From Asterochloris sp. CNOR1 (Eukaryota > Chlorophyta > Trebouxiophyceae > Trebouxiales > Trebouxiaceae): a stretch of 64,000 bases of DNA. The notes under the pieces are model-generated. The model saw only the letters and a program-made list of their open reading frames with translations, was not told where the DNA came from and searched no databases. Below are positions 22,593 through 33,127 of this stretch, in pieces. The stretch lies in the NCBI GenBank assembly GCA_963969365.1, contig OZ017761.1, forward strand, positions 496,001 to 560,000. Reading direction: 5' to 3'. The translations under genes were made by a program, and so were the position numbers. Within the stretch, counting starts at the first letter, position 1; every line of letters starts with the position of its first letter.

Positions 22593-25500
22593 ATGGTACA
22601 CAGCTGGGCAGCAAACTCTCGCACTGCCATGCTGCAGCACCAGTGCCAGCAAGTGCATGCGCAAAGGAGCTGGCATGCAAACAGCTTGAGGCGCCCCAGA
22701 CACCAACACTCAACATGCCTGCGCCAAGCCTGCTGGGGCCGGCTTGCCCCAGTGCAATGCAAGGCGCCCACAAATGCCCAGCCCCAGACACAGCAGACCT
22801 CTGGGCAGGCCAGTAATGGTAGCAACCCCGAGCAGGAACAGGCTGATGTGACCCACCTCACCTTTGATGACCTTAACACAGGTCAGCTGCCCTCTTGACA
22901 CAGGGCGCTCAGGCTGCCGATAGATGGTCACTCAAAAAGTGCTTCCAAGCTGCTGCTGCATACAGGCTGCGCTGGTGGTACCACATGCGAGACCCTTTTG
23001 ACTTTCTTGTCCAGGGCTGCCACCATTTCAGCTGGCAGACCTGCCCACGACTTTGCACCTTCACCTGCATGTGCCACTGTCAGGCATGCAGCTGCCAATG
23101 ATTGCATGGTCTGCTGTCTGGAGCTTGAGCAGTCAGCACCCCTGCTGCTGCGGCAGGGCACTTTCTAGGAGAGAGGTCTCACACATCCATGCTGCTGCAT
23201 AGCATGGCAGGGTTCGCATGCATGTCCTGCAATTTTGGGGATCAAAGTGGTGCAGTTGAGAGCTTGCACTCAGCACTGCTGCTGCTGCTACAGGGAACGG
23301 AAGGGGCAGCGTGGACATGTCACACAAGGCTGCCTCATCAAAGGACCTGATGGATCTGCGCCTGCAAGTCCAACAGCTCAGCAGCGCAGTTTCCACCCAG
23401 CAGCAGCAGGTGCAGAGTCAGATGCGCACCATTCAGCAGCTGAAGGCGCAGCTAGAGCTGCAGGGTGAGCTTGGGACTGGCTGCCTTGCACCTGATATCT
23501 GCATGCCTGCACGCAATCCCAAGTAGCAATCACACCCAAACAGCTGACCAATCCCACCTGAGCTGCTGCAAAGCAGCGTTGTGCATGCTTCTACGTTTGG
23601 TGCCAAGCAGTGCTGCATTATAGCACCTTGTTCAGTGTTGCTGGGTGTACATCACGACTTGTTGAGCGTCAATTTGAAGGAGCCCCACCCTGTCCTGTAA
23701 GGTAGGTCTGCTCTGTCATTAGATGTAACACTGTTACATCTCCCGCCAGCCTGCTCTGCTCAGGCAGCCTGAGAAAAGCTGTGCCCATGCAGGGGGCCGT
23801 AGCAGCAATACAGGGACCAGCACTCAGATGCCGGCTGAGAACGGGAGCACAGGTGGCAACAACGCTGCGACCGGCTCCTGGAACAAGGACATCCGGCCCT
23901 TTGAGGTGCAGCGAGTGGCCATAGGGGACAGGAGGTACCTGGGAGGCTATGATGCCCGCTTCCACTCCACTACCACGTAAGCACCCAGATGCAGGGCTTT
24001 GCATTGTAGTGAGGATGTGCCTTATGTTCCAAGTGCATTGGTCTGGTGACGACCAGAGCAGCGAGGGGTGCCTCCATGGCACTTCCAGCTGGCCTGCACA
24101 CCTGCATGCGGCCCCATCCTGTGGTCACCAGCCCATCTGGTGTCACCTGCAAGCAGGTCCAGCCCGACTGGCCAGCCGGGGCCGAGCAGGACCACATGTC
24201 AGCCTCTATAAGGTCTCCAGTGTGATTATGGCCCCGCAGCTAGACGTGTCAGGCCTCTGCACAAGGCAGCCTAGCCCTGTGCAATGCTGCGGCTCATCTT
24301 GCACCCCCTCTCTGTTGCCCTGGTCAGGGGCATTGCCCCATGGGCACCTGCTTTCACTCCTGTACATGTGGATGCTGCTGCTTATGTCCTGCAGCTCATC
24401 TTCAACTCAGCGCCTGTCACGCTGTGCAGGGGCGCTACTCCCCAGGACTACCGAGTCCTGCCCCGGCGCATTGTTCTGGTGCGCCACGCTGAGTCCGAGG
24501 GCAACATCGATAATTTCGCATACACCTATGTGCCGGACCCGCAAGTCCCATTGGTGAGGGGCTCTGCATTGCCTCAGGGCAGATGTCAGCTGCCTGCCTG
24601 CCTGCAACTGTTGTCATACAATCATGCTTGGACGGACAATCCAGCAGAAACTCTTCACAGAGCTTGAAAGGAGCCTTGACTGCGGAATTGACGCAGCCTG
24701 GGAACATGTCTAGTATGGAACGCAGTCTGCCAGGCCAGCTGCTGGTCTAGGGATATGCAGCAGGCAGAGACAAGACAGACATGAGAGTAAAAGAGGCTGC
24801 GAGATTTGTGCTGTCAATCAACAGTCCCCCTGCTGTTGAGGGCAGATGCTGCGTCTCTTATGGCAGGTACAGTTGCAATCGCCTGCCCCAACAAGTGCCC
24901 ATCAAGTGCCCAGAACCTCTGTAGTAAGCAAAGGTCTGTCCCCTGCTGTTGCCTTGCAGACACTGCGAGGTCTTCAGCAGGCGGCAACGGCGTGCCCTGA
25001 CAGCTCAACAATGTAAATCAAGTGCTGCCCTGGTCAACTTGCCACTGCCGCTGCCTGCAGACGCTGCGAGGTCACCAGCAGGCGGAGGCAGCTGGCCACA
25101 AGATCAAGGAAGCCATGGACAGTGATGGCATGCCCTACAACCTCTACTTTTACACATCCCCTTACAAACGTAGCAGACAGACGCATGAGGCACTGTCTCG
25201 GGTGTTCAACCCAGAACAGCTGAGGGGGATGCAGGAGGAGGTGCAGCTCAGGGAGCAGGACTTTGGCAACTTCCAGGTGGGTGGAAAGTGACAGGATGGA
25301 GCCATTCATGGGTCTGGGGTCGGCCTGATTGCGGGCAATGACCTTAGGAGGTGCGGCGGTGGGAGTGTAGCTCAGGTGGGCTTTGCTGACATGCCTTTAT
25401 CGGCAAGGGGGGTGCAGACATTCGCGTATATGTGGCAGAGTGTGCTGCTCAGCGCCAACTGGGCAGCAGTATGCCGTTCAGAGGAGCGCGCTGCAGGATG

Positions 25501-26949
25501 TCAAGCTGGAGCATGATCAACCTTGAGCCTCACAGGGGTTTGGGGCTTTCCAGACCAGCAGGGGCTGCCCCTAATGTGCTGTCCCAGCTCGCTTGCAGCT
25601 TTTTGCAAGGGGCTTGCAGTGCTCTGCAGCGGCGTGCATGAGGGCCCACCAGCTGCTGTCTTAAGATGGAGCGCCTACCTGCAGGATGCCGAGGGGAAAC
25701 AGCGGGAGAAGGCAGAGCGCTTGCGCTTTGGGCGTTTCTTCTACCGCTTCCCCAATGGGGAGTCAGGGTGCGCCACAGTCCCCTGCTGGTCAAGGTTCAG
25801 CAGCCTGCATGCTTCCTCTCGCATTCAGCCTTGTTCCTTTGCTTAGTGAGTGGGGCCTACGTTTGCTCATGGCAATTGCTGCGCTTGTGAGCCCTGCCTG
25901 GGTGGGTGGGTGTGCACTGACTGTCAGGAGGGGCCATCAGTGACTTGGCACGTGAGGCATGTCTGCACCTGCAGCGAGGCAGCTTTGCCCCGCAGCCTGT
26001 TATGAGGCTAGAATGTCACTCTTCGAACAAGCAAGCCGCCACCTCCTGCATGCAGCACACTCACTCACTCAGTCTGCACTGTACTCAGAAGACCCCCATG
26101 GCCATGGGCTTGCAGGGCTGATGTGTACGACCGCATGACCATCTTTGAGGACCACGTGATCCGCGACATCAACGCCGGCCGCTTCAGCAACAACACCAGC
26201 CTGGTCCTGGTGACGCATGGCCTCGCCCTGCGCGTCTTCCTCATGCGCTGGTTCCACTGGAGCGTGGACCAGTTCATGAATGTGTACAACCCCCCAAATG
26301 CAGAGGTGGGCCTGCAGTGGGGCAGTGGACCAATTCATGAATGTGTATAACCCCCCCAAAGCAGGGGTGGGCCTGCAGTGGGGCAGTGGACCAAACCTTG
26401 AATGTGTACAACCCCTTCAAAATGCAAAGGTGGGCCTGCAGTGAGGCAAATCAGCGTGGGGCGCTGCTGCAGGCTTGTGGCAGCAGGCAGAGGTCCTCCT
26501 TGTCCTGTGGTGGCTGGGCAGAGCAGGCTGGCTTTGGACTGGCAGTGCACAGGGCACAATGGGTGTGGAGTGTGTTTCCATGTCTCTCCCCTTATGCAAT
26601 GCCGTTGTGGTGGTGGCAGCCCTTGAGCTGGCTGCGCGCGCCAAGGAGATGTCATCATGTGCGCTCACGCTGCCCTGCAAGTCCTAGCTGCTGACGGGAA
26701 TGACCAAGCCAATGCACAGCTTCACCAGATGTGCTCATGCTGCAGCCCCTCATCCTGGAGCGTGTGCCTCAGGAGACAGAAGCCCGCTCTGGTGGCCCCG
26801 TGTCCTGGATCCACACTAAAGCGCTTTACCGCCTGACAGAGGACTCCAAGAACATCATCAAGGGCTGCACCGATGAGATGTGCAGCACCTCAGTCACAGC
26901 GCCCGGGGAGATGCCACCCTGGGCCTCCAATGGCGGACCCCCAGTCTAG
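22593..26949 (+). CDS. Histidine phosphatase superfamily, phosphoglycerate-mutase-like
   Basis: Eight exons in perfect phase: 22593-22881, 23294-23464, 23793-23976, 24430-24553, 25061-25276, 25685-25767, 26116-26305 and 26746-26949 (TAG), 486 residues. The catalytic domain (about 220-430) starts with IVLVRHAESEGN: the usual RHG is RHA here, nucleophile His ~234. TSPYKRSRQTHEAL is the typical second arginine loop, LREQDFGNF holds the proton-donor region, and LVLVTHGLALRVFLMRW holds the second catalytic His (~390). This matches the plant/fungal AT74/Det1-like branch, whose members act on small phosphates and are not classic glycolytic mutases. Residues 1-60 are rich in Arg, Ser and Ala and poor in acid, as in an organelle transit peptide (inference). 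Residues ~110-153 form a Gln-rich coiled coil (LRLQVQQLSSAVSTQQQQ). Introns 4 and 7 contain copies of neighbouring exon edges. Confidence 0.88.
24841..25090 (+). repeat. Decayed copies of an exon start
   Basis: The exon at 25061 begins ACGCTGCGAGGTCACCAGCA. At 24960, again right after TTGCAG, stands ACACTGCGAGGTCTTCAGCA, about 101 bp upstream. A weaker third relative is GCAGATGCTGCGTCTCTTAT near 24841. The 24960 copy runs into TGA within about 14 codons in the exon frame. Confidence 0.75.
26264..26446 (+). repeat. 61-bp unit x3 carrying an exon end and donor
   Basis: Copies start at GTGGACCA in 26264, 26325 and 26386, exactly 61 bp apart. Each contains the last ~42 bases of the phosphatase exon 7 and the donor GTGGGCCTGCAGTG. 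The first copy is the true exon end (26305); the other two lie in the intron. Because 61 is not a multiple of three, use of a downstream donor copy would shift the frame. Confidence 0.92.
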
Positions 26950-27352
26950 ATCTGGCTGCTTTGCTACTGCTGGGTGACCCCCGCTGATGTGGCCCCATGC
27001 GTCATGTATCAATGGATACCTGTGAAGTGAACAGCCGTGAGAAGCAGGATCTCTGCCAACTGGTGCTTGTTGCCTCCTGAATGCATGCCATTCAATCCAA
27101 GAAACAGCAAATGGTTTGAGTTTTTGGCGCCACGTTGGAGCCATGTCGGTGTGAGATATGCATCACCCTTGGCAGTTCTACGCGAAGATCGTGGTACCAT
27201 GCTTCATGGTAAGCTCCAGCCTCTCAGGCACAAGTCATGTTCTGCCACAGGCTGAAGCTGCGCTGTGGCTGCAGCTGGGAGGATGCATGGAGCTGTTCAT
27301 GATCAACACAGGCTTCTATGACAAGTGAAGGCCGCATTTTGCTCTACATTGC

Positions 27353-27559
27353 ATGAGCAGTCCATCTTCACCCCCTTCACAGCTGGCAGAGCACCAGAGC
27401 TGCTTCAGGGTGACGACCATTGAGGCAGAGCGCAGAGAGGAGACTCGAGAGGAGCGTGAGGCGTTCAAGCGCATGCTGGCAGAGGAGATCCGCACCCAGG
27501 CCCGCCAAAAGGGGCTCAAGATGCCAGTTCCAGAGCTGAACCCCGACTCTGAGCAGTAG
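27353..27559 (+). CDS. Small coiled-coil ORF (68 residues) or alternative last exon
   Basis: An ATG-initiated frame ending in TAG, between the phosphatase stop (26949) and the next start (27686). It encodes a Ser/Pro-rich N-terminus and then a highly charged helix (TIEAERREETREEREAFKRM) followed by MPVPELNPDSEQ. The composition is clearly protein-like. A possible acceptor (cttcacag|CTGGCAG) sits inside it at about 27382, so it may instead be a terminal exon in phase 0, for example of an alternatively spliced phosphatase transcript. No donor in phosphatase exon 8 fits convincingly. Function unknown. Confidence 0.4.
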   Translation: MSSPSSPPSQLAEHQSCFRVTTIEAERREETREEREAFKRMLAEEIRTQARQKGLKMPVPELNPDSEQ

Positions 27560-27685
27560 TGGCCCAGCTTCCATCTGCTGCACTCAGTGTGCAAAGGCCC
27601 AGCCCTCGCAGCGGACAGTCAGCCCCAAAGGCAGCAAGCGGCCCCCGCCAGATCATTGGCCTAAAGCTGCAGCTCCAACGGCAGC

Positions 27686-29700
27686 ATGGCACCACCTTCC
27701 TCTGCCGCTGGCCTGCCCAGCCTGCAGGACATGTTGCAAGGTGAGCCCAAAAGGCCTTTCGCACATTGCTGGCAGGACGGGCCTGACATTTGTCCGGCCC
27801 TGCTGGTCAGACTGCCCACAAGCAATCGTAATTCTGGAGCAGCACCAAGCTGAGTGCTGCCTTGCGCTGTTGCTCATCAGCTTTCCTGCAGGCGGCATGA
27901 GTGAGAGCGACAGGCTGTCCTAGGTGGCCTGCAGGTTACAAAACGTGGGGGCAATGACAGGCGGAAGGCTTCCTTTAGAGGCCAGGGGCCTATTGCAGGG
28001 CAAAGGGCATGGCATGGAGTGCCAGCTGCTCACAAGCTTCTGGCTTCCTGCAGGTGGCATGGGTGGAGGTGGTCTGTCTCAGGCCGAGCTGCAGGCTATG
28101 AGGAAGGTGATGCACATGCTGGACCACTATGCTGAGCACGATCCAGAGGCCTACCAGTGAGCACTGCCTCCTGGCACTGACGTGTAGTCAGTTTACATGG
28201 TGCACCACCTTTTTGCTCGTCGCCCAGAGGCCGATGTCAAAGCACTGCCTGCTGGTGGCAGTCAGTCAAGTGGAGCCTGCTGCACATAACTATTGATTTT
28301 ATTGCGTGCGCTGCCTGCTGCTTCGCCAACCTGCACCCTGACTGCCGCCTCTCAGCCAGCCCTGCCTGTAGCAGGCACTGCTTTTCAATACAGCCTAAGT
28401 AAATGTGTCCTAGCAAGGCCATGCTAGCACTGCTGCTCGGCATTTCACTTGCATGTGCATGTCTGAGACTTGTGCCCTGGTGGCTTTGCACCACATCCTG
28501 TGCAGGGGTTCTGCTGCAGGGGTGCAGCAGCTGGCACAACGATCAGGCAGGGTACAAGCTGACGCTGACTTTCTATTCCTTTCCTGCAGGGCGCTGGTGA
28601 ACCAGACAGCCCGCAGCGCAGGCCAGAAGGAGCTATTTGTGGAGGGCAAGCTGCAGGCCCCCATGCCTGCAAAAGCAGCGTCTGTCCCGGCCACAGCGGA
28701 GGTTCCCCACATAGTGACAACAGCTCAGGTGCTGCCTGTTGGTGAGGACAGACCAGGAGCTGTCCTCTCCAGCACCAGCAGCAGTGGGAGGGAGCAGCTC
28801 GAAGCGGGCACCAGCAGCCTGCTCAGCAGGCTGTACATCTACAGGCCTGGCGACACTGCAGCTGCCGTCGCACTTAGAATTGACCTGCAGAGGGCCACCC
28901 CAGCTGCCCCCCTGCCACGGCCGTCTGTGGCTGGCGGCAAGGATGTGAGCAGCGCCACGTGCAGCTGGGAGGGCCTTCGAGTGCCCATGCGCCTGCTCCC
29001 TCAGCCTGTCAAAACGCTTCTGGACGGTGAGCATCACGCAGAGGGCATTCTGCAATCAAGGCTGTAAAGTGGCTTCTGCCTGCCCGCCTATGCCCTCGTC
29101 TGGCAACTTGATGCCTGCTAAGTGGCACTAAGTGAGCTTCCAGCTAGCTCCACTGCTCACCCCATTGCTGCGTCGAGCCGGCCAAATGCAGATGTGGCAG
29201 TTTCTCTGGACAGGTTCTGCAGCATTCCCAAGTGATGCTCTCCCTGAGGGCACTGTTTGGAGAGCTGCTTTTTATGGTGGCTGCAGGCAGGGCCGCCCAG
29301 CAAGCAGACCTGATGCAGCTTCAGGTGGAGTGCCACAGCTCCGTCCTCAGCATGCTGCAGGCAGGGCAGCCAGCCGGCTTTGCTGACCTGCTGCTCCAGC
29401 GAGTGCTGCAGCTGGTGACAAAAGAGCGATCAGACCTGCAGCTGGACATTGCTGGCGCTGCCTGGCAGGTAAGACCGCCCCCGGCTGTGGCAAGTGATGA
29501 AGCTGCAAAGTGGTGCCTACTTCATGAGTGGGACCACTCTGGCATGGCAGCTCCTCGAGACTTTGCTCATCTGCCTGTGTTGGGATGTGCAGGCGTCAGG
29601 TGATGCCAATGCTGGCCTCATTCCAGCCAAGCACCCTGTAACCACCGCAGAGGTGTCCAGTCAGGCCAAGAAGAGACCACTCATCCAGGAGCTGTCATGA
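27686..29700 (+). CDS. Helical protein of 312 residues, unknown family
   Basis: Five exons in phase: 27686-27740 (ATG), 28054-28156, 28590-29026, 29233-29468 and 29593-29700 (TGA). The N-terminus has a Gly-rich turn and the helix MRKVMHMLDHYAEHDPEAYQ, which faintly recalls the start of PIH1-type co-chaperones (DPExY), though no full PIH1 domain is seen. The middle (~60-195) is mixed, with SSLLSRLYIYRPGD. The next exon is a clean amphipathic helical bundle (LRALFGELLFMVAAGR; LLLQRVLQLVTKERSDLQLD). The C-terminus reads KKRPLIQELS. The acceptor of exon 4 (cccaag|TG) was chosen for phase and is not TGCAG, so that junction is the least certain. Confidence 0.65.
27879..28085 (+). repeat. Decayed copy of an exon start
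   Basis: The real exon 2 junction (CTTCCTGCAG|GTGGCATGGGTG at 28054) is preceded ~160 bp upstream by TTTCCTGCAG|GCGGCATGAGTG at 27891. Upstream context is also shared (TGCTCATCAGCTT / TGCTCACAAGCTT). The copy reaches TAG within 10 codons. Confidence 0.7.
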
Positions 29701-30510
29701 ACGTCACATGCTTGCTGGATTTGCTGGCCTTCAATTGGAGTTTGATGAGGGCAAAACTTGATGGAGGGAAGTCAAAGGGAGGTTGAGCCAATGCTTTCAA
29801 GACAATGCATGCCCACAGAAGCTTCCGCAGGTTCTGTACCGGGTGCCATCTGCCCTGGTGGCCAAATCCAAGACCCTTAAATGTGGCAACAGGAGGGTTA
29901 TGGGCAACAACTGGTATATCTCCGCCACTGTTGGCACTTTCTCTGAAGTCAAGGGAGCTTTGCAACTCAGCAGCAAAGGCTGCTGCCATCTGCTGGCTGC
30001 CATCATCTCATGCTGTGTAGTGCACAGGCAGTGAAAACTTCTCAACACTACTCTGGGGTTTCGTTGCCCATTCACAGCTTGCATAGGTGCCAGCTAAGTT
30101 CGCTTCCTCAGCCAGGCAATTGAGGACGACTCCCCTGAGCTTCTCAGGCATGTCAGCACCAGCAGCCAGCTTGCGAATGTCAGTCAAAGTATTGACTTGC
30201 TGTGGTTTAAAAGGCAGACTTGGCCAGCATGTCCGGGCCAGACAGCCTACAAGATCTCTGCATTGCTGCCTTGGCACGCCTCTTGGTGTCAATGCCTGCT
30301 TTTGCTTGGACTCTAGGTACAGGAGTCTCATGCATGGCATGTGTGAGAGCAGTCCATCATCTGATAGCTTTTGACATGAGCAGTGCAGGCACCACATGTA
30401 GAGCATCAGGCAGAAGCTCTCTTCTCTTCCTACCTAGAGTACGTATTGCAGTGATGGTCGTTCCGGATTCAGCCTCTGCGTGTTATCACAATCCTCCCTG
30501 CTGCAGGCTG
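29701..30510. other. Intergenic, nothing recognised
   Basis: About 0.8 kb between two same-strand genes, somewhat lower in GC. No exon with matching splice partners on either strand. It should hold a 3' UTR and the LRR-gene promoter. Confidence 0.5.
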
Positions 30511-32663
30511 ATGGCGCCCTGGGACCCACAGCTGCCAGTGCTGCAGGCCTTTGCTTCACAATGGTGAGCATCCAAAGTCTTTCAGGAAGCACTTTGTGCA
30601 ACGTGCGGCACTACAGGAGCCCAGACCAGGCCACCACGCCGCGCGTGCTCATGCAGGCAAGCCACCACACTGAAGATTTATGGCAGCACGAGGGAGCAGG
30701 GCCCCTTCATTGCCCTGGAGCTGCCCGCAATTCGACTTATTGGGCAGAAATTAATGGTGCGTAGTGCTGCACTTCAGTGGCCCTGTTCATAACTCTATCG
30801 CCAGGCCTTCACTTCACAACTTCCATTCAACCAGTTTCTGCAGCACTTGGAGGTGGCTGACCGGGCTCTCACCAGCCTACAGCCCCTGACAGGTGTGCTG
30901 AGCTGCTGCTATGAGGCCCTGCCAGCCTGCAATTAGGGCTGAATGCTGGATTTTATATGACGATCGGACCCCCTCCCCTGGTGGAAGGGTTCTGGGCCTG
31001 CCCACAGCTGACGCCTCTGCTGCCTGCAGCGTGCACCGCGATGCAGTGCCTCAGCCTCAGAGGCAGTCACAGGCTGCACAGCCTGGAAGGCTTGCCCCAG
31101 CTGGCAGAGCTTTGCAGCCTTGACATTGCAGGCTTGAGCCAGCTCAGTCAAGACAGCGCACTGCACATTGCCCGCCTTCCTCATCTGGTGGTGAGCAAGC
31201 TGAAGCCTGGTGGTCCTGGAGCCTGCCTGCTGAGGCTGCCATGCCGTGCACAGCACATGTTGCTCTGCTGTGTGCGAGTCCAGACTGCCTGCCTGCAGAG
31301 CCTGCATGCAGCATGCTATGCGCTTTATAAACTGCCTGCCTGCCTGCAGAGCCTGCCTGCCGCACGCTGTGTGCGTCATGCACCACCTGGCTGCCTGCAC
31401 TCCTGACGTGTATGCCTGCTGCACCTGCCTGCTGAGACTGCCATGTATTTGCTGCTCTGCTGCCTGTGAACGCACAGGGTGGTTGTGCCGAACCTGCCTA
31501 CTGGATGCTCACAAGGTGTCCTGCTGTCTGCGATTTCAGAGTACCAGCCAGCCGAGCCCACCTGCTGAATGCTCGGCAGATTGTTTGCTGCTCTGCTGCC
31601 CAGGGATCCAGGCTGCCTGCCAGCTGACCCTATGCTGCTGTTATGCAGAACATCTGCTGCTATGCTGTGTTCAATAATGCCTGTCTGCTGGGCCTGCTGC
31701 TACATGTTCTACAAGTTGATTGCCGCCAGTGGCCTCAGCAATGTGCTGCAGGCTCTGAATGTGTCTCGCACAATTCTTGGTGATGCTCTGCTCGACGACC
31801 TGACATATGGGCTTCGCTTGGTAGCTTGGACCTTGACGGCAGGTGGGCTTATGTCAGACTGACGTGCCTGGAACCTCTTCAGAGCTGTGTCCAGAATGTG
31901 CCACCGTTTGCAACCGTCACCTAGCCATCACCAGCAGTGCCTTCACCTGCAGGACAGCCAATTCCTCCAGAGCTGGCCAGCTGGCCCTGCAGCGGGCTGC
32001 AGCGTCTGCACATGCGCAACTGCCTGGGGCTCACCGCACAGGGCCTGCGCTGCCTGGAGCTGCTGCCTGACCTCAGGTTCCTGGATGCACGGTGGGAGTA
32101 GCATCCCTGCAGTTGACTGCGTCCCAGATCTCAGAACCTTTCCCAGCAGAGTCTTGCCTTTGCCTTTTTGGGTGCCCACTTTTCCAACATTCATATTTCG
32201 AGCTTGGCCCTGGGCTCTGAGTCTGACATGTTGGGCCATCATCTGTGCACCCGCTCTGCTGTGCAGGGGCAGCGGACTGGCCAATCGGGAGTTTGTGCCC
32301 CTGCAGAGGAGATATGCCCTGTCGTCCCCCCAGGGGGCTGTGCTGACCAACAGCAATGCTCTGCTGAGCGCATTTGTGGGAAGAGACGCGGTGGACTGTG
32401 CATGTGGTGGTGAGGTGGCTGCGTAGCATTTGGCTGCGAGGTGATTGTTTTGCATGTGAAACAGCTCTTTTTTGATGTGCTATACGCATCTGTCCTGCAC
32501 ATAAGCGACCGTCAACATTTCAAACAAGCCTTGATCTGCAGGTGCTGGATTGCAGACTGCCTTAGCAGCATGGCAACAGGCTGGCATACGCATGCTGCTG
32601 CTGCATGAGTCGCAGCTGCCACAGGATGAGATTGACAGGCATCCCTGCATTGCTTTCTGGTAG
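30511..32663 (+). CDS. Leucine-rich-repeat protein (~285 residues)
   Basis: Eight exons in phase: 30511-30563 (ATG), 30657-30756, 30844-30892 (alternative start 30835), 31030-31190, 31752-31842, 31953-32091, 32267-32409 and 32542-32663 (TAG). The start codon has G at +4. From residue ~50 there are five to six irregular leucine-rich repeats: LQHLEVADRALTSLQPLT, MQCLSLRGSHRLHSLEGL, LCSLDIAGLSQL, LVALNVSRTILGDALL and LQRLHMRNCLGLTAQGL. They resemble the cysteine-containing/AMN1 type found in F-box LRR proteins, but no F-box is visible. After the repeats the C-terminus (RRYALSSPQGAVLTNSNALL...) is not LRR. The role is probably protein binding. The fourth intron (31191-31751) is filled with degenerate repeats. 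Confidence 0.75.
31205..31700 (+). repeat. Degenerate tandem repeats in an intron
   Basis: Motifs ACTGCCTGCCTGCAGAGCCTGC and CTGCTCTGCTG recur at irregular spacing of about 50-110 bp through most of the LRR-gene intron. Clear pairs are ACTGCCTGCCTGCAGAGCC near 31284 and CTGCCTGCCTGCAGAGCC near 31334, and TTGCTGCTCTGCTGCC near 31449 and 31587. Confidence 0.6.
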
Positions 32664-33127
32664 TATGGAACAGAGACTGGTGGCTGGGGGTCAAGGGTAC
32701 ATTGGCGTGCAGTGCCCTGCCAGCAGGCACCGCATCATGCTGTGGGCCAATGCAGCTGGATACTGCGGAGCTTGAGGTAAGGGGGACATGATCTGTTGAG
32801 GCGAGTAGCTAAAGGCCCTGAAAGCAGTTTTTCCACAATTCAGCTTCCCACATATCGAAACTGCATGATGCCTAACATTCACCTCTCAGCTTGCAATGCT
32901 GGCTGCAGGTCAGTGTCCTAATTTGATGACTCACGGCTTTGTCAAGGGCAGAGTTGATCTTCTGCGCATGCCAGTTCCTTCTGAAAGGCAGTTTTGCTTG
33001 GCAACATGGTGGCAGGAGCAGTCTGCTGGGTGCAGGGTCTTTACTACGCTGCTGTTGCTAGTGCATGTTTGCACTCTGACCTTGAAGGAGGGCTGGCAAA
33101 CCAATGTGTAACAAGTCCTCTTGGAAA

